Source: Candidatus Peregrinibacteria bacterium
GTDB lineage: Bacteria; Patescibacteriota; Gracilibacteria; UBA1369; UM-FILTER-53-11
DNA length: 64,000 nt
Assembly (NCBI GenBank): GCA_016186205.1
Contig: JACPMA010000001.1
Location: 124,001-188,000, forward strand
Direction of reading: 5' to 3'
Position numbers and translations under genes: made by a program. The notes under the pieces are model-generated. The model was given only the letters and a program-made list of their open reading frames with translations. It was not told the DNA's origin and made no database searches. Positions 1 to 8,640 of this stretch are shown one piece after another. The stretch's first letter is position 1. Every line of letters starts with the position of its first letter.

Positions 1-146
1 TGGTAGAAAATTACTTCAATAAGAGTGAAATAGGCGAGCACCCACATGCTCATCAAAATGAGCGAAATAAAAAAACTCGCACGATAGACGAGCAATTTTT
101 TTAGATTCAGTTCGCAGAGCTTGAGGAAAATTTTGAGTGTTTTCAT
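1..146 (-). CDS. ABC-2 type permease, partial (N-terminal 48 residues)
   Basis: The frame opens at an ATG at 146 and runs off the left edge of the window. The visible protein starts MKTLKIFLKLCELNLKKLLV and continues into a hydrophobic helix, the usual start of an ABC-2 transporter permease: short cytoplasmic amphipathic lead, then TM1. It lies 28 nt downstream of another ABC-2 permease on the same strand, so the two probably form a heterodimeric membrane channel. The ATPase should lie outside the window. The substrate is unknown. The family call rests on these residues and on the neighbour. Confidence 0.6.
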   Translation of the reverse strand, partial: MKTLKIFLKLCELNLKKLLVYRASFFISLILMSMWVLAYFTLIEVIFY

Positions 147-174
147 GGAGGCTTCGACAGGCTATAGCCTGACA

Positions 175-966
175 TTATCGGCCTATGGCCTCAAATTTTT
201 TCACGCCGCGCCGATATATGAACCAGACAAATGCTAGCAAAATGATTACCGATCCCCACTGATGGAAAAATCCTTTGAGGAGCGATCCGGTGAGCTCTGG
301 GCTTTGAAAAATCTTCGCTGGGAAATAAAAGACGTATGGAAATGGAAGCCAAAGAAAAATACGAAGAATTTTTTCAGGGAAGAGATCGACTGGAAAAATC
401 ATTCCCGAAAAAATCGTGAGGATGCCGAAATAAATGAACATGAATCTTGTTGAGCTTGTAACCCAGAAGGCCGAGAGTGCGAGAATTGCAACCGCGCCGA
501 AATTGATGAGATAAGCGCCGATCATAGCTATGACTCCGAAGAAAAGTTTGCCAAAAGTCACTTGTATTCCGCCGGAAACAAAAAAGAGGAGACTTCCAAA
601 AATGGCGATGCCGATGATGGTTCGGAAGAGATTTTTGCTCATTTCGTGCACGAGCCGAAAAAAGAGATAATTGACCGGCTTCAAAAGAAAATTTGCAAAA
701 TTTCCGCGATAGATATCATGGGCGATGTCGAATCCGACGCGGGAAAAAATAAAGCTCGAAATGATTTGTACAAGAAAAAGATAAACGAGCATGCTTTGAA
801 AATTATAGGCGCCGATGGTGCCGCCGCGTGATTCGGTCACCGCAAGCCAAAGGAAAATGGCGATGAAGAGCCGGATGCCCCAGCTCAATATGCTCACGAA
901 GAATTCGGTGCGATAAGCGATGGCATCGAGCCAGCCGAGGCGGAGGATTGAGAGGTATTTTCGCAT
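175..966 (-). CDS. ABC-2 type transporter permease
   Basis: This 263-residue integral membrane protein has about six hydrophobic segments and a short cytoplasmic N-terminus (MRKYLSILRLGWLDAIAYRTE). Its pattern resembles the ABC-2 permeases of the DUF990/ABC2_membrane_6 type, which usually work in pairs with one ATPase to export lipids, polysaccharides or drugs. The family assignment is from overall pattern, not a search. It starts 5 nt below the glutathione synthetase stop and precedes the partial permease by 28 nt, so gshA-gshB-permease-permease may be one transcript. A thiol-related export role would be speculation. Confidence 0.75.
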   Translation of the reverse strand: MRKYLSILRLGWLDAIAYRTEFFVSILSWGIRLFIAIFLWLAVTESRGGTIGAYNFQSMLVYLFLVQIISSFIFSRVGFDIAHDIYRGNFANFLLKPVNYLFFRLVHEMSKNLFRTIIGIAIFGSLLFFVSGGIQVTFGKLFFGVIAMIGAYLINFGAVAILALSAFWVTSSTRFMFIYFGILTIFSGMIFPVDLFPEKILRIFLWLPFPYVFYFPAKIFQSPELTGSLLKGFFHQWGSVIILLAFVWFIYRRGVKKFEAIGR

Positions 967-970
967 GGGT

Positions 971-1879
971 TTATTGAGACTTTTTTTCTAAAAAATCTAA
1001 CACTTTTTTCTCTAAATGGGCTTTTTCGTGTTCGTTGATCTTTACCAGCCCCGTCGGGCTCGTGACATTGATTTCAGTTACAAAACCGCCGATCAAATCA
1101 ATGCCTGCAAAGTAAATGCCTTGAGCAAGAAGTGTTTTAGCCACCGTTTCGCAAATGCGGCGTTCTTTTGTGGTAAGTCTTGTTCTGTGTGAACTGCCTC
1201 CAGCAGAAATATTGCTTCTGTGATCGCTCGGATGCGCCACTCGATTTTGCTGTCCGAGAATTTTTCCATTCAATATAAGCACGCGTTTGTCTCCAAGCCG
1301 CACTGCCGGCAAATACCGCTGCGCCATAAGATAGCGGGTTTCTTTACGTGTGAGCATTTCGAGTAAAGCATTGCGGTTTTTGTCGCCTTGCTCCAGGATA
1401 ATGATTTCTTCGCCTGCAAAACCTTCAAGCGGTTTGAGCACGATTTTTTTATGTTTTTTAAGGAATGCGATGAAATCTTCATATCGTTTGCTCACGATTG
1501 AAGGCGGAATGAGATCTGGAAATTGAAGAATGCCCAGCTTTTCATTGAAATTCCGGAGCGCGGCCGGATGATTGAGAATAAAGGTTTTTTTCGGATCCAC
1601 AAGCGAGAGCATGGAAGTTGCGGCAATATAATCAATGGAGAACGGCGGGTCTTTTCGCATGAAGATGATTTGGAAATTTGCAAGCTGCCATTCGCGCGTT
1701 TGAGCGCCCGAGAATTTTTCGGCTTTGCAAAACGGAACATGATGTTTCAAAAAGAGATCTTTTAGCGTAGCTGTCCAAACACCATAACCTCGCCGTTTAG
1801 CCTCGGCCATAATAATAAAAGTCGTGTCTGTTTCGAGGTGGAGTGTTTCGAGCGGATCGATAATGAAGAGAATATTCAT
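971..1879 (-). CDS. gshB: Glutathione synthetase (ATP-grasp)
   Basis: Ligates glycine to gamma-glutamylcysteine using ATP, the second step of glutathione synthesis. The protein has the prokaryotic GshB layout: an N-terminal Rossmann-like domain (MNILFIIDPLETLHLETDTT), then an ATP-grasp domain with KPLEGFAGEEI and the C-terminal metal and substrate motif EINVTSPTG. Length, about 302 residues, is close to the usual 315. I use the ATG at 1879; an in-frame TTG nine bases upstream is less likely. It lies 12 nt below gshA, so both steps are encoded together. Clear family member. Confidence 0.88.
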   Translation of the reverse strand: MNILFIIDPLETLHLETDTTFIIMAEAKRRGYGVWTATLKDLFLKHHVPFCKAEKFSGAQTREWQLANFQIIFMRKDPPFSIDYIAATSMLSLVDPKKTFILNHPAALRNFNEKLGILQFPDLIPPSIVSKRYEDFIAFLKKHKKIVLKPLEGFAGEEIIILEQGDKNRNALLEMLTRKETRYLMAQRYLPAVRLGDKRVLILNGKILGQQNRVAHPSDHRSNISAGGSSHRTRLTTKERRICETVAKTLLAQGIYFAGIDLIGGFVTEINVTSPTGLVKINEHEKAHLEKKVLDFLEKKSQ

Positions 1880-1891
1880 AGAAAACAAAAT

Positions 1892-3148
1892 TTAAAGGCC
1901 TTCTTTGATTTTTTGCATTTTAATTTCAAAGCCGGAGGCGAGAGAAGCTATGCGGGCTATATTTTTATAAATCATCGCAAGACATTCAAGATCGCACTGG
2001 CCCTTATATTCATTGGAATATCCAAGCATTTCGTGAAAGCAGAGTTTCGTGAATTTCATGCCGGGCTGATTGAGATTTCCACGATCATCGCCCTCTTCAT
2101 TGAGCCGGAAAAATCCGCCGCAGACTTTATTATCAACAAGGTAAATCACCGGTTCGGCAACCATTTCTTTAAAGCGGTCCATAGTAGGAATTCCTTCTTG
2201 GATAATAACTTCGCTAACCACTTTTTTTCCTTTGCCCATTTTCATGCGCGTGCGGTCTTTTTTATTGAGATGGAGAAGGTCATCGCCGGAAGCAGTAGTC
2301 ATAACAGCCATTCCATAGGTGCCGGCATCATTTTTCACAAATACGTACGGCGCGGATTTTATTTTATATTCTTTATATTTTGGCCGAATTTCCGAGAGAA
2401 GAATATCTACTTTGGTCGCCAGTTGAGTCATGCTTTTAGGGTCGGTAAAATCAATTTCTCCCATGCATCGAAAACAGGCTGTAATAAGCCAAGTATCGAT
2501 ATCAATAAGCTTTGAGAAATCTTTGGCGAGCTTTTGGTAGCATGTGAAGTGATGGCTCTTTTTTCGCGTGTGCCAGCCGATAAGCGGCGTGGGCACCATA
2601 GGTTGAACAATTTTTTTGATCGCCGCAGGAATGCCGCTGGAAAAATCATTATTCACGAGAATGAGATCAGGAGTCCACGGTTTAATCTTGAGAAGATATC
2701 CTGTAACGCGCGCTTTATAAATAGTGATGGAATTTTTCTCCGCGGTTTCAAAATGATTTTCATCTTGTGGAAGATCTTGCGAAAGGCTTGCACAAGCCGT
2801 TTCAAACCCTGCATCCTGAATGATTGAAGAAAGTTTTTCCAGGTTTTCGAAATAGAAGAGATTGCGCGTATGTTCTTCGGCGAGAATGGCAATTCGTCTG
2901 GCAGTCGGATAATTTTTTTCTATGAAATTTTTAAAGAGTTTCCCGGCTTCGCGGCAATAGCTTGGACAGAGATTGTTAAATCCAGCCGGAAAAATATTTG
3001 TATCCACTGGCGCGATTTTATAGCCGGCATTGCGCAAATCCACTGATGCATATACCGGTTCGCCGCATACTCTCTGTTCATACTCTAAAAACCAGTCATC
3101 GATTTTTGATTGGTGGGTTTTGAATTTTTCAACGAGGTATTTTAGCAC
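1892..3148 (-). CDS. gshA: Glutamate-cysteine ligase, GshA (PF08886-like)
   Basis: Probable first enzyme of glutathione synthesis. The 418-residue protein does not look like E. coli GshA but like the separate family first described from Acidithiobacillus (PF08886/TIGR02049), with an N-terminal segment containing SVDLRNAGYKIAPVDTN and FPAGFNNL, and a C-terminal part with FVKNDAGTYGMAVM. The start codon is GTG at 3148. A TATAAT box at 3155-3160 leaves only six bases before the GTG, so the mRNA should be leaderless. The gshB gene follows at 12 nt, which supports the function. The family call is from memory of its motifs. Confidence 0.82.
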   Translation of the reverse strand: MLKYLVEKFKTHQSKIDDWFLEYEQRVCGEPVYASVDLRNAGYKIAPVDTNIFPAGFNNLCPSYCREAGKLFKNFIEKNYPTARRIAILAEEHTRNLFYFENLEKLSSIIQDAGFETACASLSQDLPQDENHFETAEKNSITIYKARVTGYLLKIKPWTPDLILVNNDFSSGIPAAIKKIVQPMVPTPLIGWHTRKKSHHFTCYQKLAKDFSKLIDIDTWLITACFRCMGEIDFTDPKSMTQLATKVDILLSEIRPKYKEYKIKSAPYVFVKNDAGTYGMAVMTTASGDDLLHLNKKDRTRMKMGKGKKVVSEVIIQEGIPTMDRFKEMVAEPVIYLVDNKVCGGFFRLNEEGDDRGNLNQPGMKFTKLCFHEMLGYSNEYKGQCDLECLAMIYKNIARIASLASGFEIKMQKIKEGL

Positions 3149-3154
3149 CCCGCT

Positions 3155-3160
3155 ATTATA
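3155..3160 (-). promoter_or_regulatory. -10 box of gshA (leaderless)
   Basis: A perfect TATAAT on the minus strand ends six bases before the GTG start of gshA. Transcription would begin at or next to the start codon. No clear -35 box was found. Confidence 0.55.
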
Positions 3161-3165
3161 GCGTA

Positions 3166-3726
3166 TTAAGCGTGTTTTGTTTCATGTCCGCCATTTCCAG
3201 CCGGTTCATGGCTGGCTGTTGGTGCAGCACCGCTTCCTTTGTGCGCATCGTATTTCATCACGAGCGCGCTGCCGACATTTTCTGCGCCTTCAATCACACC
3301 GCTCGCAGCTCCAACTCCAGGCGAAACAGGAAGATATAATACATTTCCAATAGACATAGCTGTTGCAAGCATAATGCCTTTAAGAGCTGGAGCCAGTTTT
3401 CCAATATGATGGCGTTCTCTTGCTTCTGCTGCAATTTGTTTTCCAATTTCCCCAATATCACGGGCGCTTTTTGCTATGTGTCGAAAAGGCGCAGCAATAG
3501 CTCGGCCAGCAGCAACGCCGGTCGCTTTCCATAAACCTCCAAGCGTGCCACGGACAAGTTGCCATGTATATTTGGTGATGCCTCCTACGACTTTTTTTGA
3601 ACCGCTCCATCCAGCCTCAAGTCCTCGCGAAAGCAAACTCGGCTTTGCATGGCCTACTTTTTCTTTACCACCTTTTTTGGCCACGTCTTCTTCTTGATGT
3701 TCAGCTGGTTTCGCTGGTGAAGCCAT
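3166..3726 (-). CDS. Hypothetical protein with Ala/Gly-rich amphipathic core
   Basis: No family recognised. I place the start at the ATG at 3726 (MASPAKPAEHQEED), not 16 codons upstream, because a promoter (TTGCCA, 17-bp gap, TATCAT) puts the transcript start near 3749. The protein is 186 residues: charged N-terminus, a Ser/Gly-rich amphipathic middle (KYTWQLVRGTLGGLWKATGV), one possible membrane helix around LKGIMLATAMSIGNVLYL, and a His/Gly-rich tail. It lies just upstream of the gshA promoter. No function can be assigned. Confidence 0.6.
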   Translation of the reverse strand: MASPAKPAEHQEEDVAKKGGKEKVGHAKPSLLSRGLEAGWSGSKKVVGGITKYTWQLVRGTLGGLWKATGVAAGRAIAAPFRHIAKSARDIGEIGKQIAAEARERHHIGKLAPALKGIMLATAMSIGNVLYLPVSPGVGAASGVIEGAENVGSALVMKYDAHKGSGAAPTASHEPAGNGGHETKHA

Positions 3727-3755
3727 AAAATATAGTTTTTTTGAGATTAGGTTAA

Positions 3756-3784
3756 ATGATAGCACTAAATGCACTTTTTGGCAA
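3756..3784 (-). promoter_or_regulatory. Promoter of the 3726 gene
   Basis: The minus strand shows TTGCCA (3779-3784), a 17-bp spacer and TATCAT (3756-3761), about 30 nt upstream of the ATG at 3726. Spacing is optimal for a sigma70-type promoter. Confidence 0.55.
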
Positions 3785-3820
3785 GTATTTCATCCAATAT
3801 AGCTGTCCACGAATATAGGA

Positions 3821-3849
3821 TTGCTTTTTTAACAGACAGGCGCTATAAT
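3821..3849 (+). promoter_or_regulatory. Promoter of the AbiE operon
   Basis: TTGCTT (3821-3826), a 17-bp spacer and TATAAT (3844-3849), giving a start near 3856 and a short leader before the ATG at 3879. A second TATAAT lies at 3870-3875, three bases before the ATG. Either could serve. Confidence 0.55.
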
Positions 3850-3878
3850 TTCAGTAGATTATAAAAAAGTATAATTAT

Positions 3879-4490
3879 ATGAAACTAAAAGATTTTCGCA
3901 AATGGATGAAAAAGGCGATTTTCACAACGGCGGAAGCACGCATCGTTTGTTTTACGGATAAGCCGTCCGTTCTCAATTTACAGCTTCATCAGTGGACGAA
4001 AAGCGGAGATTTGATTTCCCTCAAGCGCGGACTTTTTATGTTTTCCGATAAGCACGCGACAAAAACTGAAATTGCAAAACAGTTATATTATCCTTGCTAC
4101 TTCAGCTTGGAATACGTCCTGAATCTTCATGGTATTATGCCGGAGGCTGTTTTTGAATACACCCTTGTTACGACAAAAACGACGCGCCGTTTCGAAACTC
4201 CTGCGGGCGTTTTTGCATATCGCAAAATCAAACGGGAAGCTTTTGCAGGTTTTGATTCGGAAACGCTCATGGCAGAAAAGGAAAAAGCGCTCGCGGATTA
4301 TTTTTATCTGCGCGGCGATTCATTCAAAGCCGAGGATGATTTTTGGAAAGAATCACGGCTTGAGGCAACCGCGACGAATATGGATTTTAAGAAAGTGTTC
4401 CGATACGCAAAACTTTTTAAATCAAAAAAACTGGAATTTTTACTCCATAGCTTTTTTGCCTATGCAAAATCTCATCAAACTCGTCGATGA
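3879..4490 (+). CDS. AbiEi-type antitoxin
   Basis: Antitoxin half of a type IV AbiE toxin-antitoxin pair. The 203-residue protein has an N-terminal winged-helix-like segment (FTTAEARIVCFTDKPSVLNLQLHQWTK) followed by SGDLISLKRGLFMF, the pattern seen in AbiEi proteins, and a C-terminal antitoxin domain. In known AbiE systems it represses its own promoter and counters the nucleotidyltransferase encoded next. Its last 29 bases overlap the toxin gene, which implies translational coupling. The call rests on pattern plus the paired gene. Confidence 0.78.
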   Translation: MKLKDFRKWMKKAIFTTAEARIVCFTDKPSVLNLQLHQWTKSGDLISLKRGLFMFSDKHATKTEIAKQLYYPCYFSLEYVLNLHGIMPEAVFEYTLVTTKTTRRFETPAGVFAYRKIKREAFAGFDSETLMAEKEKALADYFYLRGDSFKAEDDFWKESRLEATATNMDFKKVFRYAKLFKSKKLEFLLHSFFAYAKSHQTRR

Positions 4491-5316
4491 AGCGAAGAAA
4501 AAATCGCGCAACGAACAGAATATTTTTAATCTTGTCCGCGAATATCTTCAAGTGCTTATTTTGAAAGCAGTTTACCAGTCAAAATATGGCAGCGGGTTGA
4601 GTTTTGTCGGCGGCACGGCGCTTCGCATTTGCTACGATCTTAAGCGATATTCCGAGGATCTTGATTTCGCGCTGGATAAAAAGCCGCGTGATTATTCTTT
4701 TACAAAACTTAATGCAATCATTGCGGCGTTTTTGAAAAACAGCGGTTTTGAAATTGACGTCAATGTAAGTTCGGAAAAAACAGTGCAGAAATCTTTTATT
4801 AAAATTTCTAAAGTTCTGCATGTATTTGGTTTAAGCTCTTTAGAAAGCCAAAAACTGCATGTAAAGTTAGAGATAGACACACGGCCGGTTCAAGTGAGCG
4901 ACAATGAAATAGAAACTTTTTTTGTGACGAAATTTAATGAAATGTTCCCAATTCTCAAGCATACCGACGCGACGCTGTTTGCCGGAAAAATTTGTGCGGT
5001 TTTGAATCGCGCATATGCGAAGGGAAGAGATTTTTATGATCTTCTTTGGTATCTGAACCGCAAACAAGCAGTCAATTTAAAATATCTGAATAGGGCTCTC
5101 AAACAGATTGGGTTTGGCATGCAGTTTAAAAATTCCAGCGAGGCGATTAATGCTTTGCAAAAAAAGATCGCCGCGATTGATGCTGCAATCATAATGAAAG
5201 ACATCGGGCGGTTTCTAGAGGATCCTTCCGAAGCGGCTGCGCTAAAAAATTACCATATGGTTTTTGAACAGGCGGTTTCAACATACCTGCATCACTTTTT
5301 CCGTACACCAAGATAG
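4462..5316 (+). CDS. AbiEii-type nucleotidyltransferase toxin
   Basis: Toxin half of the AbiE pair (PF08843 family). The reading frame is open from 4129, but the ATG at 4462 (MQNLIKLVDEAKKKSRNEQ) is the sensible start because it begins the family's N-terminus and overlaps the antitoxin end by 29 nt. The nucleotidyltransferase motif is intact: FVGGTALRICY followed by YSEDLDFAL, with the GG-T and D-D residues present. Length, 284 residues, is normal. Related toxins transfer nucleotides to tRNA acceptor ends. The 3' end overlaps livF, which is on the opposite strand, by 25 nt. Confidence 0.85.
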   Translation: MQNLIKLVDEAKKKSRNEQNIFNLVREYLQVLILKAVYQSKYGSGLSFVGGTALRICYDLKRYSEDLDFALDKKPRDYSFTKLNAIIAAFLKNSGFEIDVNVSSEKTVQKSFIKISKVLHVFGLSSLESQKLHVKLEIDTRPVQVSDNEIETFFVTKFNEMFPILKHTDATLFAGKICAVLNRAYAKGRDFYDLLWYLNRKQAVNLKYLNRALKQIGFGMQFKNSSEAINALQKKIAAIDAAIIMKDIGRFLEDPSEAAALKNYHMVFEQAVSTYLHHFFRTPR

Positions 5317-6005
5317 GCTTCGCGGATTCGTTCATCGGATAACAATTCTTTTCCTGGGCCTTCAAATTTATTTTTTCCAAGTTCAAGCACATAGGCGCGC
5401 TGCGAAATTTGAAGCGCCATGCTGGCATTTTGTTCGACCATGAGAATAGCGGTTCCGTCGCGCTGAATTTCCTGAATTTTTTCAAAAACTTCCGCCACGA
5501 TTTTTGGAGCGAGTCCGATAGATGGTTCATCTAAAAGCAAAAGTTGCGGATGGAGCATGAGAGAGCGTCCGAGCGCCACCATTTGCTGTTCGCCGCCGGA
5601 GAGCAAGCGGGATTTTTGTTTTCTGCGTTCATGGAGGCGCGGAAATTTGGAATAAACATATTCCATATCTTTTGCGATTTTGTTTTTGTCGCTGCGTATA
5701 TACGCGCCCATAAAAAGATTTTCTTCCACCGTAAGGCTTGGAAAAACAGAGCGGCCTTGCGGAACATAACCGATGCCGCGTGCGCTTACGGCAGAGGTTT
5801 TTAAGCCTATGAGATTTTCATTGTGCAGGAGTATTTCGCCGCCTTCTATTTCTGTAAGGCCAAAGATTGATTTTAAAACCGTGGATTTTCCAGCGCCGTT
5901 CGGGCCGATCATAGTCACGATTTCGCCTTCGCGCACTTCGAGCGATACGTTTTCGATGATGGTCGGGCCGCCGTAGCCTGCTGATAAGTTTTTAATGATG
6001 AGCAT
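5292..6005 (-). CDS. livF: Branched-chain amino-acid ABC transporter ATPase LivF
   Basis: ATP-binding subunit of a branched-chain or hydrophobic amino-acid importer at the inner face of the membrane. Walker A (GPNGAGKST) is near residue 37, the signature LLSGGEQQMVALGRSL near 135, and Walker B (LLLLDEPSIGLAP) near 155. Length, 237 residues, is typical of LivF. It is the last gene of the order livK-livH-livM-livG-livF, 25 nt below livG. Its stop lies inside the convergent AbiEii gene. Confidence 0.93.
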   Translation of the reverse strand: MLIIKNLSAGYGGPTIIENVSLEVREGEIVTMIGPNGAGKSTVLKSIFGLTEIEGGEILLHNENLIGLKTSAVSARGIGYVPQGRSVFPSLTVEENLFMGAYIRSDKNKIAKDMEYVYSKFPRLHERRKQKSRLLSGGEQQMVALGRSLMLHPQLLLLDEPSIGLAPKIVAEVFEKIQEIQRDGTAILMVEQNASMALQISQRAYVLELGKNKFEGPGKELLSDERIREAYLGVRKK

Positions 6006-6030
6006 ACGTTAGCTTGTTAGGCGCTAGGCT

Positions 6031-6786
6031 TTAGGTCTTTATTCCTAGGTAGGCTTCAAAAACTTTTGGATTTTTTTGAATTTCTTCCGGCGTGCCTTCC
6101 GCAATCTCTTTTCCGTAATCCATCACAATCACGCGCTGGGAGAGTTCCATTATAAAGCCCATATCATGTTCCACAATGACAACGGTTTTTCCATCAGCAT
6201 GAAGTTGTTTAATAAGAGCGATAATCGTATGGAGCATGGTGCGATTCACGCCAGCAGCAGGTTCGTCGAGCAGAAAAAGATCAGAGCTGGTTGCAACCGC
6301 ACGCATGATTTCCAGGAGTTTCTGCTGGCCGTAAGAAAGCGATCCTGCAGGCGTATGCGCTTTTTCATTGAGATGAATTTTCTCAAGCAATTCAAAAGCG
6401 TGATGCTTCAATTTTATTTGCCATTTTTTTAGCGGCCGAAAACAATCCAAAAAGCTTTCACGATTTTCAGGAAAAGCTAGCATGATATTTTCAAGCGCCG
6501 TAAGCTCTGGGAAAATTCGTATGGCTTGAAAAGTTCGCGCCATGCCAAGCCGGCTGCGTTGATACGTCGGCAGATTGCCGAGCGGCTTTCCTTTAAAGGA
6601 AATTTCTCCGCTGTCATGCTTCAAAACGCCGGTAATGAGATCGAACATAGTGGTTTTTCCGGCTCCATTCGGGCCGATTAAAGCCGTGATGGAATTTTCC
6701 GCAATTTCAAAATTGCAGTGATTCACGGCCGCAAGTCCGCCGAAGCGTTTTACAAGATGTTCAATTTTGAGAATGGAATGCGTCAT
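6031..6786 (-). CDS. livG: Branched-chain amino-acid ABC transporter ATPase LivG
   Basis: Second ATPase of the Liv importer. It has Walker A GPNGAGKTT, the shortened signature LSYGQQKLLEI, Walker B LFLLDEPAAGVN and the LivG-type C-terminus ending EAYLGIKT. Length, 251 residues, is usual. It would pair with LivF under the LivH/LivM permeases. It follows livM by 5 nt. No anomaly seen. Confidence 0.93.
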   Translation of the reverse strand: MTHSILKIEHLVKRFGGLAAVNHCNFEIAENSITALIGPNGAGKTTMFDLITGVLKHDSGEISFKGKPLGNLPTYQRSRLGMARTFQAIRIFPELTALENIMLAFPENRESFLDCFRPLKKWQIKLKHHAFELLEKIHLNEKAHTPAGSLSYGQQKLLEIMRAVATSSDLFLLDEPAAGVNRTMLHTIIALIKQLHADGKTVVIVEHDMGFIMELSQRVIVMDYGKEIAEGTPEEIQKNPKVFEAYLGIKT

Positions 6787-6791
6787 AATTT

Positions 6792-7670
6792 TTATAATTT
6801 TTTACGGACGAGTTTTTCACCAAGCAAACCTTTCGGTTTCAAAATAATCATAGCGATGAGCACGGCAGAAAAAAGAATCCATCGGAGTGGACCGAGCACA
6901 TGAGCGGGGAGGGGAACGAAGCGAAGACTTTCATAGAAGCCATAGAGGATGATGCTTCCGAGAACCGGCCCCCAAAACTTCCCGCTTCCTCCAAAGACGA
7001 CAATGAGAAATACATATATCATGAGATGAATGTCAAACGTATCCGGGTCAATGAACTGCGTCGTATGGGCGAAAAGGGCGCCTGCCAATCCTGCAAATGC
7101 CGCGGCGAGAACGAGCACCTGGATTTTTTTCATCCATACATTTTTCCCCAAGCTTGCAGAAGCGATTTCATCCTCCCGAATACCCTCAAGGGTCTTCCCA
7201 AACGGGCAGTGGGTAATGCGCCACATGATGGCGAGGGCGAGAAGGCTAACGATAAACGTAAAAATAAAGAGTTCAAAATTATTGAGGAGAGTTATGCCAA
7301 ATATTTCAGGCCGCGAAATTTTTGTCACGCCTGTGGAACCGCCGGTAATATCCCGTTCATTGAGTATGATGATGCGAATAATTTGTCCCATGCCGAGCGT
7401 CGCTGCAACAAGGTAATCGTCCCTAAAACGAACCGTCGGGAGAGCAAGAATAAAGCCGGCAAACGCAGCGCTTATAACCCCAAAACTCACTCCAGCCCAA
7501 AACGGAAGGCCGGCTTTGGTAGTCAAAAGCGCAGAAGCATAGGCTCCAATTGCCATAAAGCCAACATGCCCAACATGGATCATTCCGGTATACCCGAGCA
7601 CTAAATTATAGCTCTCGGTGAGGATGATATAGATGCAAATCAGCGTGAGAACGAGAAAAAGGTAATCCAT
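6792..7670 (-). CDS. livM: Branched-chain amino-acid ABC transporter permease LivM
   Basis: Membrane subunit with eight or more hydrophobic segments. It contains the LivM pattern NLVLGYTGMIHVGHVGFMAIGAYASALL and the cytoplasmic coupling region LEGIREDEIASASLGKNV, where EAA-like residues contact the ATPases. It is 292 residues, shorter than E. coli LivM (about 425) but normal for the wider family. It starts 3 nt below livH, so it is co-translated. Confidence 0.92.
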   Translation of the reverse strand: MDYLFLVLTLICIYIILTESYNLVLGYTGMIHVGHVGFMAIGAYASALLTTKAGLPFWAGVSFGVISAAFAGFILALPTVRFRDDYLVAATLGMGQIIRIIILNERDITGGSTGVTKISRPEIFGITLLNNFELFIFTFIVSLLALAIMWRITHCPFGKTLEGIREDEIASASLGKNVWMKKIQVLVLAAAFAGLAGALFAHTTQFIDPDTFDIHLMIYVFLIVVFGGSGKFWGPVLGSIILYGFYESLRFVPLPAHVLGPLRWILFSAVLIAMIILKPKGLLGEKLVRKKL

Positions 7671-7673
7671 AAA

Positions 7674-8561
7674 TTATTGCCGCGCGCCGAAAAAACCAGT
7701 GGGTTTTATATAGAGAATAAGGAGTAAAGCCACAAAAGCGACGGCATCTTTGTAGCCGCTGGGGATAATATAATGGCCGAAAGGAATCGCGATGAGGAGA
7801 TTTTCCGCAATGCCAATGACGTATCCGCCCAACACAGCGCCCGGAATGGAACCAATTCCGCCGAGAATTACCGCAGCGAATGATTTTATTGTAAAAACCG
7901 TGCCAAGGTTTGGATGGAGATTGGTATCAAAGGCAGCTAAGATTCCTGCCGTACCGGCAAGAAATGCAGAAATAAGAAAAACAAGCGTGACGATCCGGTT
8001 TACAGGAATGCCGAGGAGAGCACTTACTTCTTTATTATCAGAGATGGCGCGAATAGCCTTCCCAAATTTATGATAGCGAAGAAAAGCCCATAAGCCAGCC
8101 ATGAGGACTGGGGCGACAACGAGGATAATAATTTGAATATTCGTGATACGGATGATATCGGAAAAGAGAGTAAAACTTGTCGTGCTCGTGTCGAAAGCGC
8201 GCGGATAGGAACCAAAAAAGAGGATGAGAAGATTTTTGAAAAGAATACCTAGTCCAATAGAAACGATGAGAGGGATGAATGTTGGAGCATCTCGCACAGG
8301 GAGAAATGTGAATTTTTCGACGAGAAGAATGATCAAAAAAAGCGCGGCCATGCCGGCGAGAAAACTTGGAACGAGCGGCCATCCAAGAAGTCCATAAAAA
8401 GTATAAAAGCTATAGGCTCCTATGACCGCAATTTCTCCGTGAGCGAGATTTACAAAACGCAGGACTCCGTAGAGGAGAGAAAGTCCGAGAGAGAGGACGG
8501 CATAAACCGAGCCTGCAATAATGCCGTTCAAAAGGATTTTTGCGAAAAAATCAAATTCCAT
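7674..8561 (-). CDS. livH: Branched-chain amino-acid ABC transporter permease LivH
   Basis: Membrane subunit partner of LivM, 295 residues. Motifs include NGIIAGSVYAVLSLGLSLLYG at the N-terminus, FVNLAHGEIAVIGAY, the coupling helix RAISDNKEVSALLGIP, and GGIGSIPGAVLGGYVIG near the end. It is separated from livK by a 79-nt gap holding an intrinsic terminator, so its transcription should be lower than that of the binding protein. Confidence 0.93.
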   Translation of the reverse strand: MEFDFFAKILLNGIIAGSVYAVLSLGLSLLYGVLRFVNLAHGEIAVIGAYSFYTFYGLLGWPLVPSFLAGMAALFLIILLVEKFTFLPVRDAPTFIPLIVSIGLGILFKNLLILFFGSYPRAFDTSTTSFTLFSDIIRITNIQIIILVVAPVLMAGLWAFLRYHKFGKAIRAISDNKEVSALLGIPVNRIVTLVFLISAFLAGTAGILAAFDTNLHPNLGTVFTIKSFAAVILGGIGSIPGAVLGGYVIGIAENLLIAIPFGHYIIPSGYKDAVAFVALLLILYIKPTGFFGARQ

Positions 8562-8587
8562 AGTACGTGTTTCGCGGTTGAGTATAT

Positions 8588-8624
8588 CAAAAAAAGCCCA
8601 GATGGCGGAGCCGCTGGGCTTTTA
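8588..8624 (-). terminator. Intrinsic terminator between livK and livH
   Basis: AGCCCAG (8595-8601) pairs with CTGGGCT (8614-8620), with an inner GGC/GCC stem; the minus-strand transcript then reads a run of about seven T. It lies in the livK-livH gap. Partial readthrough would make much more binding protein than membrane complex. On the plus strand it is followed by four T. Confidence 0.75.
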
Positions 8625-8640
8625 AGAGGATCGATATACT

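Noticed and set aside
4129-4461. Upstream extension of the AbiEii frame
   Set aside because: It overlaps the antitoxin gene in another frame and encodes a basic low-complexity stretch unlike the family; the ATG at 4462 begins the conserved N-terminus.
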